DNA of 64,000 bases. Origin: Trachythela sp. YZ-2020 (lineage: Eukaryota > Cnidaria > Anthozoa > Malacalcyonacea > Clavulariidae). The DNA lies in NCBI GenBank assembly GCA_016169945.1, contig JADLSH010000257.1:186001-250000 (forward strand), given 5' to 3'. The notes under the pieces were generated by a model. The model was given only the letters and a program-made list of their open reading frames with translations. It was not told where the DNA came from and made no database searches. A program made the translations under genes and the position numbers. Below, piece after piece: positions 9,485 to 21,179 of this stretch. Positions within the stretch are counted from its first letter, which is position 1; each line of letters opens with the position of its first letter.

Positions 9485-10039
9485 TATACGGACGCTATAG
9501 CTATTGTAATGGTTCATCTTAATGAAATATGCTGAGCTCAACATAATGACTGTTTTGCCCAAACTTGCCTTGCATATCATTATGACGTCAATATATAAAT
9601 AATGTCTATGTTAATGAATTTTTAATGACGTGCTCCCCCCCTGTTAATGACGCTGCTCCCCCCTGTTAATGACGCTGCTCTCCCCTGTTAATGACGCTGC
9701 TCTCCCCTGTTAATGACGCTGCTCCCCCCTGTTAATGACGCTGCTCCCCCCTGTTAATGGCGCTGCTCCCCCTGTTAATGACGTTGCTCCCCCTGTTAAT
9801 GACGTTGCTCCCCCTGTTAATGACGCTGCTCCCCCCTGTTAATGACGCTGCTCCCCCCTGTATGTTAATGTACCATATGCTAATGATGTTTGAATTTTTA
9901 ATGATTTGCCACCCCCTTGCTCCCCCATTGCTCCCCCCTTGCTCCCCCCTTGCTCCCCCCTTGCTCCCCCCTTGCTCCCCCTTGCTCCCCCCTTGCTCCC
10001 CCCTAAAAATAAGGGTTGATCGGTACCTACACTACTACT
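9485..10039 (-). repeat. Right terminal inverted repeat with CTCCCC minisatellites
   Basis: Two tandem arrays form most of this arm. About 11 units of a 22-23-bp motif (GACGCTGCTCCCCCCTGTTA) occupy roughly 9636-9860. About eight units of TTGCTCCCCCC occupy roughly 9905-10005. The tip is GGTACCTACACTACTACT. Unit number differs from the left arm, so the TIR length varies by repeat expansion. Confidence 0.85.
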
Positions 10040-12459
10040 CTCATGACAATATAGTATTGAATGACTTCATCAATTTTGAACAGTTAGTTTATGACTTTGA
10101 CGAGACTACCGTCTTTGAAAATATTTTACCCGCGCTTGTGATGCCATAGGCATAGATTTTACATTTACATATCAAACGAACTATAAAATATTTTGAGAGT
10201 GCAGGAAAGCGATGAACATTTAAAATAATATTTTTACCGTATCACAAGTTCTTTTTGCCTAAAATGCAGACTTCACTTTCGTTGCCATTAATACCTCATG
10301 AAAGTAAACTACCCTGTTTTCATGGGCCAATATAAAAAACAAGACATATATAAAATAGGGCAATTACGCCCAAGCTGAAATTACATTTAAAGTACCGAAC
10401 TTTCGAAATAGTTCTATTTGGGTTAATCGCTACCACGCATTTTTTTTCTACAATAATTGTGTATTTCCTGATTTGAAGACATTCCGTTGTCTCGATACCA
10501 TGTCCATGGCGATAAACGATCATATAATTGTTTTATTTTTGTCGAAAGCACAAAGTTTGTATTGATTTTGCAAAGCTGTTTTACACAAATTGTGCAGTTC
10601 TAAATAAATTTGTGCAGCTCTAACTAACTAGGTTAGTTGAAGGTTGTAAGGATTTCCGTCCACCTCAGGCTCAGAGTCAATAAACACGATAAAAACAAGA
10701 AACTAAGCTCAAGCCTAAGTCAGGACTTAGCTGCGTGCAAGCAACCCCCTTTCTCTACTCTATTAATATAAATACACTCATATAGATATTCCTATAAACT
10801 AGAGTTCTCAAGTGAAACAACTTATTCCGTGAGAACTACGCTAGTTCGGATTCATAATCTTAATTGAAGTATATATAGTTGTAGATCTATTCTTCTCATC
10901 AAATAATGTTAATTTAATCACTTTGCCGAAGGAGATTCATACTCAAGCTACTTAAAATAGAATTCCAAACTCTTTCAAAAACAGGAGCAAACACTTAACT
11001 TCAAGTTCCCGAAAGCGTAGGTTAATTATCTTTATCTTGATATACTTTTTCCGCAATCCAAGCTAAACCAAGAAACTCTCTCATCTCTTACATAGCTAAA
11101 CTAAGACCTTCTTTCAGACCTTTTTTCATCTTCTTTCCACTCTTGATGGAACGGCAACATTCAAAACAACATCAAACTCAAAACTTGGCAATGTATTGAT
11201 CTTAACCACTTTAAACTATTAAAATTCTTACGATTTATGGTTTTTCTTTGTTCTGTTTTGTGCTTGTGTATCTTAAATGGTATTTAATTTAGAGTTTGAC
11301 AACCACTCGCCAACTTTCATGCCTCATCAACTCTCACTCATCAACTTTGAGCTTGTTCAAATTTTGATGAGAGTTGATGAGAGTTCTTGCTCGTTTGACC
11401 GGTACGCGTGGTAATATCCAGTCAACTCTCATGCAACTCTTGTTTTCGTTTGACCGGGGCATTAGAGTTGATGAAACTCTCATCAACTCTCATCCTCGTT
11501 TGTCCAGGTCCAGGGCTTTAAGTTTGTCCACAGTGAAAGAATACTTTCAACTGTAAAATATATACATATATATAACTTATGTTACATAATATATTTCTTT
11601 GTGTATACATATAATTATCTTAATTAGTTTATTTAATTTGTAGATAAGCTATATGACGTCAAAAGCTGGGTAAATATTTTGACAGGACACATGAGCGGGT
11701 CGCTTATAACTTCATAGTGAAAATCGGTCAGTGAAATGGAATTGCTCATGACAATATAGTATTGAATGACTTCATCAATTTTGAACAGTTAGTTTATGAC
11801 TTTGACGAGACTACCGTCTTTGAAAATATTTTACCCGCGCTTGTGATGCCATAGGCATAGATTTTACATTTACATATCAAACGAACTATAAAATATTTCG
11901 AGAGTGCAGGAAAGCGATGAACATTTAAAATAATATTTTTACCGTATCACAAGTTCTTTTTGCCTAAAATGCAGACTTCACTTTCGTTGCCATTAATACC
12001 TCATGAAAGTAAACTACCCTGTTTTCATGGGCCAATATGAAAAACAAGACATATATAAAATAGGGCAATTACGCCCAAGATGAAATTATATTTAAATTTT
12101 CGAACTTTCGAAATAGTTCTATTTGGGTTAATCGCTACCACGCATTTTGTTTTTTTACAATAATTGTGTATTTCCTGATTTGAAGACATTCCGTTGTCTC
12201 GATACCATGTTCATGGCGATAAACGATCATATATAATTGTTTTATTTTTGTCGAAAGCACAAAGTTTGTATTGATTTTGTAAAGCTGTTTTACACAAAAT
12301 GTGCAGTTCTAAATAAATTTGTGCAGCTCTAACTAACTAGGTTAGTTGAAGGTTGTAAGGATTTCCGTCTACCTCAGGCTCAGAGTCAATAAACACGTTA
12401 AAAACAGGAAACTAAGCTCAAGCCTAAGTCAGGACTCAGCTGCGTGCAAGCAACCCCCT

Positions 12460-12770
12460 TTCAGTAGCGAAGCCAGCCCGATGTGAGCGGTCATGCAACG
12501 AGCGCCAAAGGCGCGAGACCTACTAGGGGGGTCCGGGGGCATGCTCATCCGGGAAAATTTTGAAATACTGACTCCCAGAATTGCCATATGCAGCAATCTG
12601 GGCATCAACTTCTACGAATAGCTTGACCTAATAAAGGAAAAAATGTTGATAATTTTGCATATTTCAGAGAACAATAATGAAGGTTAACACAAAAATAGGA
12701 AAACCCATTCAGAATAATATCTAAATTTTGACTGTCTCACTCAGCCGACAATACCGGCTTCGCAACAAAG
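12460..12770. mobile_element. Probable non-autonomous DNA element in block 2
   Basis: Sequence not present in the sister blocks starts CAGTAGCGAAGCCAGCC and ends near CCGGCTTCGCAAC, short imperfect inverted tips. It contains the GGGGGGTCCGGGGGCATGC phrase that I know as a common invertebrate repeat. No clean target duplication was found and the right flank does not rejoin the block, so boundaries are uncertain. Confidence 0.4.
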
Positions 12771-14679
12771 AAAGCATTTTCACGAGAATTGCCATAAAAG
12801 GGCTAGATTATGTCGTATTGTAATAAAAATGGATTCATTTCAAAGATATCACAAAGACCCGTCGAATGGTGGTATTTACGAATTTGTACAGTGTAAACCA
12901 AAGGTAGGAAAGCGAAATGAATATTTAATTAGTTTATATTATTGTTAATTTGTAAACAAAACAAAATTCAGAGTGTTTAAAAGCGGCTAAATTGGCCGCA
13001 TAGCGTTGTAAACAAACACAATTTACTTCTCTAAAGAGATCGTAAAACGCTGAATCGAACGTGTCTCGATACCATGTCCATGGCGATAAACGATCATATA
13101 ATTGTTTTGTTTTTGTCGAAAGCACGAAGTTTGTATTGATTTTGCAAAGCTGTTTTACACAAAATGTGCAGTTCTAAATAAATTTGTGCAGCTCTAACTA
13201 ATAGGTTAGTTGAAGTTGAAGGTTGTAAGGATTTCCGTCCACCTCAGGCTCAGAGTCAATAAACACGTTAAAAACAGGAAACTAAGCTCAAGCCTAAGTC
13301 AGGACTCAGCTGCATGCAAGCAACCCCCTTTCTCTACTCTATTAATATAAATACACTCATATAGATATTCCTATAAACTAGAGTTCTCAAGTGAAACTGA
13401 CAACTTATTCCGTGAGAACTACGCTAGTTCAGATTCATAATCTTAATTGAAATATATATAGTTGTAGATCTATTCTTCTCATCAAATAATGTTAATTTAA
13501 TCACTTTGCCGAAAGAGATTCATACTCAAGCTACTTAAAATGGAATTCCAAACTCTTTCAAAAACAGGAGCAAACACTTAACTTCAAGTTCCCGAAAGCG
13601 TAGGATAATTATCTTTATCTTGATATACTTTTTCCGCAATCCAAGCTAAACCAAGAAACTCTCTCATCTCTTACACAAGCTAAACTAAGACCTTCTTTCA
13701 GACCTTTTTTCATCTTCTTTCCACTCTTGGTGGAACGGCAACATTCAAAACAATATCAAAACTCAAAACTTGGCAATGTATTGATCTTAACCACTTTAAA
13801 CTATTAAAATTCTTACGATTTATGGTTTTTCTTTGTTCTGTTTTGTGCGTGTGTATCTTAAATGGTATTTAATTTAGAGTTTGACAACCACTCGCCAACT
13901 TTCATGCCTCATCAACTCTCACTCATCAACTTTGAGCTTGTTCAAATTTTGATGAGAGTTGATGAGAGTTCTTGCTCGTTTGACCGGTACGCGTGGTAAT
14001 ATCCAGTCAACTCTCATGCAACTCTTGTTTTCGTTTGACCGGGGCATTAGAGTTGATGAAACTCTCATCAACTCTCATCCTCGTTTGTCCAGGTCCAGGG
14101 CTTTAAGTTTGTCCACAGTGAAAGAATACTTTCAACTGTAAAATATATACATATATATAACTTATGTTACATAATATATTTCTTTGTTTATACATATAAT
14201 TATCTTAATTAGTTTATTTAATTTGTAGATAAGCTATATGACGTCAAAAGCGGGGTAAATATTTTGACAGGACACAGCGGGTCGCTTATAACTTCATAGT
14301 GAAAATCGGTCAGTGAAATGGAATATTGCTCATGACAATATAGTATTGAATGACTTCATCAATTTTGAACAGTTAGTTTATGACTTTGACGAGACTACCG
14401 TCTTTGAAAATATTTTACCCGCGCTTGTGATGCCATAGGCATAGATTTTACATTTACATATCAAACGAACTATAAAATATTTCGAGAGTGCAGGAAAGCG
14501 ATGAACATTTAAAATAATATTTTTACCGTATCACAAGTTCTTTTTGCCTAAAATGCAGACTTCACTTTCGTTGCCATTAATACCTCATGAAAGTAAACTA
14601 CCCTGTTTTCATGGGCCAATATGAAAAACAAGACATATATAAAATAGGGCAATTACGCCCAAGATGAAATTACATTTAA

Positions 14680-15930
14680 GGTGGCTCCCTACAGTTAGTA
14701 CAGTTTGAAACACGATCTATATAGATCAGATGTCACCTCGCGTGGAATCTTCGTGACCGGTAAAATTTTGAAACAACTCAAACAAGCCGCGGGAAGTTAT
14801 TTTCGAGACTTTTCTGCGAAGAAACCACAACCTTTTTTCATTATAATCGTAAGTCTTTGAGATTCAAACAGTGTGTATGTTGTTAACCAGATTCTAAGCT
14901 CTCGTTTAGTATGTTTTTACGTATTTACGTTCAGTATTATCTTTATAATGTTCAAAATCTTCGACTTGTTGCCGACTAGAAATTCTAAAATGACATTTTA
15001 TACTATGTTCAAGACAGTCTAGAACTGTCAGAGTAATATAATTATTTAAAGCAATCGAAAGTTTAAAAACTACTGCATACAACTACAGTACAGACAGTTA
15101 TGACTTACGAGTTATCTTACGAAAATTTGGAATTGTTTGAATACGTTGAAAAGTTTTCATACCGATTTCAACAATAAAAACAAATTTAAGAGACGTTGGA
15201 TTAATTCAATGGGTAAATCACCGACAAACCAGACCAGAAAAAGACCACCAACAAACAATCTTGGGTCCAACAAGCCAAGGGTAACGAAAACGAAGAGAAT
15301 TTTGCTCGCAATTGTACACCATTTCGAAAAAAAACAGCCTGTTTTACAGCCAGTGAGCCAGCGAGTGTCACGCGAAAGACAAGGACATGCGCAGATGCCG
15401 ATCTTGTCGAAATGAAATTCTGTTTGCCCGCGTAAGTTTTGTGCGTGGCTTAATGGCTTTAGTTTTAATTTCCTTCGGTGAAATTTTTTTAATTTTTGTA
15501 TAGTGAACTTACAAGTCGCCTTTTTTAATATATCCAAATTTTAGAAAAATTTATAGATAAGTTTTCTCAGAATAGAAATTTGCAAATATCTAAAAAACTT
15601 ATCCTACAACCTACCTTAATTTTTTGATATAATGTTCCGTTTAGTATTCCAAATTTACTTGCATTTTTAAAAAAAAATTCACCGAAGGAAATTCAAGTAA
15701 TTTTATTTTTTGTCCCATTTATAGGATATGACTACTATAGTTCATACGCTATTGTTGCCATAGCAACGCGACTGTGGTATATTTAGAACCCATAGGTTGG
15801 ACACATAACAGTTATATTATTAGTTATTACCCAAAAAGCAACTATATATTTCACAAACATGAAGATATGTGTTGCAATAGGGAGGGCACATTTTCACCCC
15901 TTGTTTTAATAATAACTGCAGGGAACCACC
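14680..15930. mobile_element. TTAA-target (piggyBac-like) non-autonomous element
   Basis: The tips are GGTGGCTCCCTACAG and, complemented, GGTGGTTCCCTGCAG. The flanks are TTAA at 14676-14679 and 15931-15934. Sister block 1 reads ACATTTAAAGTACC at the same place (near 10383-10397), a precise empty site with a single TTAA. TTAA duplications are typical of piggyBac elements. No transposase frame is present; the frames at 15137-15537 show no family signature. Confidence 0.8.
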
Positions 15931-17304
15931 TTAAAGTACCGAACTTTCGAAATAGTTCTATTTGGGTTAATCGCTACCACGCATTTTGTTTTTTTACAAT
16001 AATTGTGTATTTCCTGATTTGAAGACATTCCGTTGTCTCGATACCATGTCCATGGCGATAAACGATCATATAATTGTTTTATTTTTGTCGAAAGCACGAA
16101 GTTTGTATTGATTTTGCAAAGCTGTTTTACACAAAATGTGCAGTTCTAAATAAATTTGTGCAGCTCTAACTAATAGGTTAGCTGAAGGTTGTAAGGATTT
16201 CCGTCCACCTCAGGCTCAGAGTCAATAAACACGTTAAAAACAGGAAACTAAGCTCAAGCCTAAGTCAGGACTCAGCTGCGTGCAAGCAACCCCCTTTCTC
16301 TACTCTATTAATATAAATACACTCATATAGATATTCCTATAAACTAGAGTTCTCAAGTGAAACAACTTATTCCGTGAGAACTACGCTAGTTCAGATTCAT
16401 AATCTTAATTGAAGTATATATAGTTGTAGATCTATTCTTCTCATCAAATAATGTTAATTTAATCACTTTGCCGAAGGAGATTCATACTCAAGCTACTTAA
16501 AATGGAATTCCAAACTCTTTCAAAAACAGGAGCAAACACTTAACTTCAAGTTCCCGAAAGCGTAGGATAATTATCTTTATCTTGATATACTTTTTCCGCA
16601 ATCCAAGCTAAACCAAGAAACTCTCTCATCTCTTACATAAGCTAAACTAAGACCTTCTTTCAGACCTTTTTTCATCTTCTTTCCACTCTTGATGGAACGG
16701 CAACATTCAAAACAATATCAAACTCAAAACTTGGCAATGTATTGATCTTAACCACTTTAAACTATTAAAATTCTTACGATTTATGGTTTTTCTTTGTTCT
16801 GTTTTGTGCGTGTGTATCTTAAATGGTATTTAATTTAGAGTTTGACAACCACTCGCCAACTTTCATGCCTCATCAACTCTCACTCATCAACTTTGAGCTT
16901 GTTCAAATTTTGATGAGAGTTGATGAGAGTTCTTGCTCGTTTGACCGGTACGCGTGGTAATATCCAGTCAACTCTCATGCAATTCTTGTTCTCGTTTGAC
17001 CGGGGCATGAGAGTTGATGAAACTCTATGCAAATTCTCGCTTGCTAACTCTCATCAACTCTCATCCTCGTTTGACCTGCAGGGCTTCAAGTTTGTCATCC
17101 ACAGACTACAGTGAAAGAATTCTTTAAACTGTTATATATATATAACTTATGTTACAATGATATCTATTTCTTTGTTTATATATATAGTTATCTTAATTAG
17201 TTTATTTAATTTCAGTGTAGATAGGATGACGTCAAAAGCGGGGTAAATATTTGACAGGACACAGGTCTCTTATAACTTCATCAGTGAAAACCGGTCAGTG
17301 CTAG

Positions 17305-17930
17305 CTCATGACATTATATAGCATTGAATGATTATATCTATTTTAGGCAGTTAGTTTATGACTTTGACGAGACTGCCTGCCGTCTTTGAAAATATTTTAC
17401 CCGCGCTTGTGATGCCATAGATCTACTTCATTTACATATCAAACGAACTATAAAATATCTCTCGAGAGTGGAAAGAGATGAAGAAAAGATGTAAAATAAT
17501 GTTTTTACGGTATTACAAGTTCTTTCTGCCTAAAATGCAGACTTCACTTTCGTTGCCATTACCCTTGAAAATGACTACCCTGTTTTCATGGGCAAATATA
17601 AAAAGCAGGATGTTGTCTTGTAGAAATTAAAACAATTACGTCCAAGCTGAAATTACTTTTAAAGTACCGAACATTCGAGATATTTCTATTTGGAGATAAT
17701 CGCTATCACGCATTTTGTGGTTTTAAAACACTTTGAAGAATGTAAAAACAAACGGCTACCATCTCGTTTATTGACGCACTTGTATGATGTAAATATAGTT
17801 TGAAATAAAGGCAAATATTTTAAAATTCATATGGACATCAGTCATCACTAATTCCACTATGTATGGCCAAATTATATGATGTCCTGTTGTGGTACACTGG
17901 TTAGTTCACGTTCCTTTACCTTTCTTTTAA
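17305..17930 (+). repeat. Fourth, diverged and truncated repeat block
   Basis: Begins with CTCATGACATTATATAG and follows the block order to about 17900. It matches the 2540-2830 region better than blocks 1-3 (for example the part around CGCATTTTGTGGTTTTAAA). No intact coding frame. Confidence 0.65.
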
Positions 17931-18404
17931 ATAGGTCTATAGCAATATTCAATAGTAAATAACGGTTGGGAACAATAACGGTCTCGGGTCCACAAAACAC
18001 ACTGTGTCCCTCGGCCTCAGTAAATAAGTGTTAAATATAGGTAAAAATAGATTCGAGGCAATTAAATTTCGGGCACCCACTCTACACGAGGAAACCTAAA
18101 CTAACTTCATATATAATATACTGAATAGCTCTATCAGTTCTAAACTGTTTTCCCTAGAGGTCCAGTAAGGATCACCCCTTATTCATGCAGTGTTACTACT
18201 TACAGTTTATCTTTAAATGCTGGTACAAATTATATCATGCACTAGGAAAGAAACCTCTAAAAATACCATGGTTAATTTTAACCAGAATGGGATTAAATTC
18301 TAATCTGGTTCCTGGTTGCTTGTCTGAGTTATCCATTTAGTATAGTTTCAATAATTCATTATAAGAAAATTGAGGGTGAAATCAATTTTCAAGCATAAGT
18401 AAAT
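17931..18404. other. Intergenic DNA, nothing recognised
   Basis: Part of this stretch (to about 18090) resembles 2840-2960 and is the extension of the older repeat block. The rest holds no open frame of note. Confidence 0.5.
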
Positions 18405-18760
18405 GCTACACACGTCAAAATCTCACATCTTGTCAACAAAGATGTGTTCTCAACAGACTTGCAGCAAGCTTATCATTTTATCATGTTCCTACAGGTTGTC
18501 ACTCACAACTTGTTAACAAGTTGTACTCACAACTTGTTAACAAGTTGTTGAAAATGCAGGACGTTAACAAACAACTTGTAGCAAGTCTGTCGAGTCAACA
18601 ACCTTGTAGCAAGTTGTCAACAAGCCGTTGACAACTTGTCAACAAGCTGGGAACAAGCATGAGTGCGAACACATCCTGATAACAAGTTGTTGAAACGGCA
18701 TTGGTACAAGTCTGCTGTAGGTTTGTTACAACTTGTGCTTTTTACGTGTGTACTCGTTTT
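18405..18760. repeat. MITE-like ACAAGTTG repeat, best copy
   Basis: Tips are CTACACACGTCAAAATCTCACA and, on the other side, GCTTTTTACGTGTGTAC, giving imperfect inverted repeats of about 13 bp. The interior has repeated CAACTTGTTAACAAGTTG palindromes. Same family as 842-1155 and 20150-20345. Confidence 0.7.
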
Positions 18761-19332
18761 CTGAACTATCAATCCTTGACGTGTGCTCATTCTTTAATTT
18801 TCTACAATGCCTGACTTCTAAAGAAAAAAGAACCGCCGGCATGCTTTTCCCCCACCTTGAAATCTGAGCATTTTACGATTTCCAAAAATACCATTCACTA
18901 TTTTTTTCTCATAAAGAAAATTGAAAAAGGCTACATGCCTAGGAATTGATAGGTTCCGAAAAGGTAGCATTTAATGATGCTTCGTAACATGCTCCACATG
19001 TTTGAATTGTTATTTATAAGGCCCTACATTGTTGGATGCAACGTTGTTTGGTCTGTTTGAACATTATGATTAGTAATGTTGGCTGATATTGGAAGATGTT
19101 GAATGAGGTTTGACTTGAAAGTCAAGCTGTGTGAAATTGATTTTTATAAACTCTGTGAAAACAGGAACAAACACTGAAAGCGTGGGGTAATGATCTGGCT
19201 TATCTGGATATTGTCTCAGGCTAAATTAAGAAACGTTTTATCTATTTTTTGACCACGTCGCACATCGGCGGTACGCATAAAAGCGCGCGAAAACAGGCAA
19301 GCAAACCAGAGAGAATCGAAGCAGCCAACAAG
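18761..19332 (+). other. Upstream region of the secreted WSC-like gene
   Basis: No gene. The last 170 bases (AACAGGAACAAACACTGAAAGCG, GGTAATGATCT) resemble a segment repeated in the host blocks at about 10979-11080, 13560-13660 and 16525-16625. The blocks may therefore contain decayed copies of this promoter region. Confidence 0.45.
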
Positions 19333-21165
19333 ATGAAGTGTTGGACAATTCTTGCCTTGCTGATTACAGTCTGTGCTGTGTTTCTTGGTGTTGGACACAC
19401 TGAAGAAACTGTCGACGATTTTGAAGAGCAAGCTTTTGAAGATGTCAATAGTGACACTGAAAATGATGGGCAATTGTAAGTTTGTGCTTTTTGGTTTCTC
19501 TTCAATGATTTATTTTATGTATTTGCCTCATTTTTATTGCAGATATTTAATTTAAGGTTTAGATTATAATTTCGACTCGTGCAGTTGCATGTAAGAAGAA
19601 TGCTCTAAGTTTGACTCTATCAAACACCAAAGGTTTTCTCTGTGTGCTCTTGTTATCTTCTGCTTTTTTCAACACCAATAAGATCTAGATATGGCCCTTA
19701 CTGAACCTCTACGAACAACACTGTATATTCCTCAATTCAGAGAGAACGTCATGGACAGGGTTGATGAGACATCAAACGACGAAGATGAACCAGAAATGTT
19801 TAAACGTACACCATGGCGTCATCGTCGTCGCCGCAGTTCTCGTCGTCGCCGCAGTTCTCGTCGTCGCCGCAGTTCTCGTCGTCGCCGTTGTCGTCGCCAT
19901 TGTCGTCGCCGTTGTCGCCGCAGTTCTCGTCGTCGCCGTCGTCCTCGTCCCAAGCCTACAACTACCAGCCCTACCACTACCAGCCCTACCACTACCACTA
20001 CCACTACCAGCCCTACAACAGTTAAAGGTAAGTCTAGCACCGCTACTTGATCTTAAGAGGAGTCCGGCAGAGTTAGAATAAAGTTAGTAAACCTGAGGCA
20101 GGGTAGCATGGGTGACAGGTGCAGTTAGCGCGTTGAGTTAAAATAATGCGTAAAATCACATGTAAAAACCTCACATCTTGTCAACATGATGTGTTCGAAA
20201 CACACTTGTAGCAAGCTTGTCAACAAGTTGTAACAAGTTGTTGCATTGCAGGACGATAACAAGTTGTTGAATTGCAGGACGATAACAAGTTGTTGGAACA
20301 ACTTGCAACAAGTCTGTTGAGTCAACAACCTTGTAGGTTTCTTCAAAGTGCCCTTTTCTCCACCTAAAACAATGGGGAAAGTGCCCTGCAATTTAAAGTA
20401 TGCCTATGGTATGGTGAAAGCCAGAGTCTCCCTAGTAGTCTTGAAGATGCGGCCTTCATAATTTATCTGTAAGGAAAGATGACACTAGTGAGATAAGCAT
20501 AAGCAATTAAGCAAAAATGAGAAATTATAGCCAAACAGCTAATATGCAAAGCTTTCCAAAGTCAAAGACAAAGCAGAACAAATTGTCTTTTAAAATGTCT
20601 CTTCTTACGCTTTATCCTAAACCTGACTATCTTAAGTTGCGACTAAATGGAAACTACGCTTTAACTGCTTTATGTTTTAATAGCGTTCTATGCCTTGTTT
20701 CCATTTAGTTGTGACAGGCGGAACCATATCAAGCTGCATGGCTGATGTAATAGAGTATAGCTATTTAAGAAATGAAAAAGTATCGAATGTAATGTGAAAG
20801 TTTGTGGAACTAATGGCCAATCATGCAAAGTCTATGAGACACTTAATTTTATGTTTGTTGTTTTGTTAGTACTGCCGCAGTATAGTCCTCTCGGATGTTT
20901 TAAAGATGATGCGACTAACCGAATATTACCGGATCTACTTAAAAATCTTCGAGACGAAATCGACTGGAACAATATAAATGCTACTATCGAAGATTGTGCT
21001 GAGGTCGCACAGGAACACAATGTGGAGTATTTTGGTATTGAGTTTTATGGTGAATGTTGGGCAGCTAAGCCAGGATCTGTTCCAGATTATGACAAGTATG
21101 GACAAGCAAGCAATTGCTGGAGTGGAGTTGGAGGTGATTTGTCCATTTATGTGTACAAATATTAA
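19333..21165 (+). CDS. Secreted acidic/Arg-rich/Thr-rich protein with WSC-like domain (multi-exon)
   Basis: Exon 1 (19333-19475) encodes a signal peptide (MKCWTILALLITVCAVFLG) and an acidic stretch, ending at GTAAGT. A middle exon (about 19683 or 19689 to 20027, donor GTAAGT) gives an acidic part ending in a KR pair, then RRRRSS repeats and a TTTSP-type linker. The last exon (20870-21165, acceptor TTTTGTTAG) encodes a compact Cys domain (PLGCFKDD, AEVAQEHNVEYFGIEFYGECW, NCWSG) like the WSC domains common in cnidarian extracellular proteins. The joint between exons 2 and 3 is in phase. The joint between exons 1 and 2 is out of phase by one base with the obvious sites, so an exon or site is missed or the gene is damaged. 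Likely extracellular or capsule-located; exact role unknown. Confidence 0.6.
19818..19945 (+). repeat. In-frame 18-bp tandem repeats encoding RRRRSS
   Basis: CGTCGTCGCCGCAGTTCT is repeated about three times and then degenerates into CGTCGTCGCC variants. The other two frames read as Val/Ala-rich or Ser/Pro-rich strings and are shadows of this array. Confidence 0.85.
20150..20345. repeat. Truncated copy of the ACAAGTTG MITE inside an intron
   Basis: Matches the left two thirds of 18405-18760 (CTCACATCTTGTCAACA to TTGAGTCAACAACCTTGTAG), then stops. It lies in the intron between the Arg-rich and WSC-like exons. Confidence 0.65.
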
Positions 21166-21179
21166 GATGATCACAATAT

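Larger units (their letters stand above)
5182..10039. mobile_element. Outer Polinton-like element with 6-bp TSD CTCATG
   Basis: The left end is AGTAGTATTATAGG and the right end is CCTACACTACTACT, flanked by identical CTCATG at 5176-5181 and 10040-10045. Paralogous host blocks at 11745-11750 and 14329-14334 read straight through CTCATGACAATATAG, so they are empty sites. Six-base target duplications and AG...CT termini are the Polinton/Maverick hallmark. After removing the nested inner element (5758-9156) only about 1.45 kb remains: long inverted termini and an interrupted GRF zinc-finger frame. The outer element was therefore a non-autonomous derivative of the family whose other member starts at 60158. 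Confidence 0.85.
10040..17304 (+). repeat. Three tandem host repeat blocks
   Basis: Blocks start at CTCATGACAATATAG: 10040, 11745 and 14329; a fourth partial one starts at 17305. Shared order is a conserved 34-codon frame ending at a TAG (e.g. 10046-10149), a stretch around CCAATATRAAAAACAAGACA, a part with GTCTCGATACCATGT and CCTCAGGCTCAGAGTC, a part with GAAAGCGTAGG, the AACTCTCAT repeats and the GACGTCAAAAG tail. Block 2 has an internal duplication (12198-12470 again at 13063-13335) plus foreign sequence. Block 3 carries the TTAA element at 14680-15930. No intact gene is seen. The GAAAGCG part also resembles the region upstream of the secreted gene at 19333. Confidence 0.85.

Noticed and set aside
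9757..10149. 130-residue protein starting MALLPLLMTLLP
   Set aside because: The first two thirds is translated CTCCCC minisatellite of the TIR; the last 34 codons belong to the host repeat block beyond the element end.
19761..20081. Val/Ala-rich hydrophobic protein
   Set aside because: It is the shifted-frame shadow of the CGTCGTCGCC array; only the Arg-rich frame joins in phase to the WSC-like exon.
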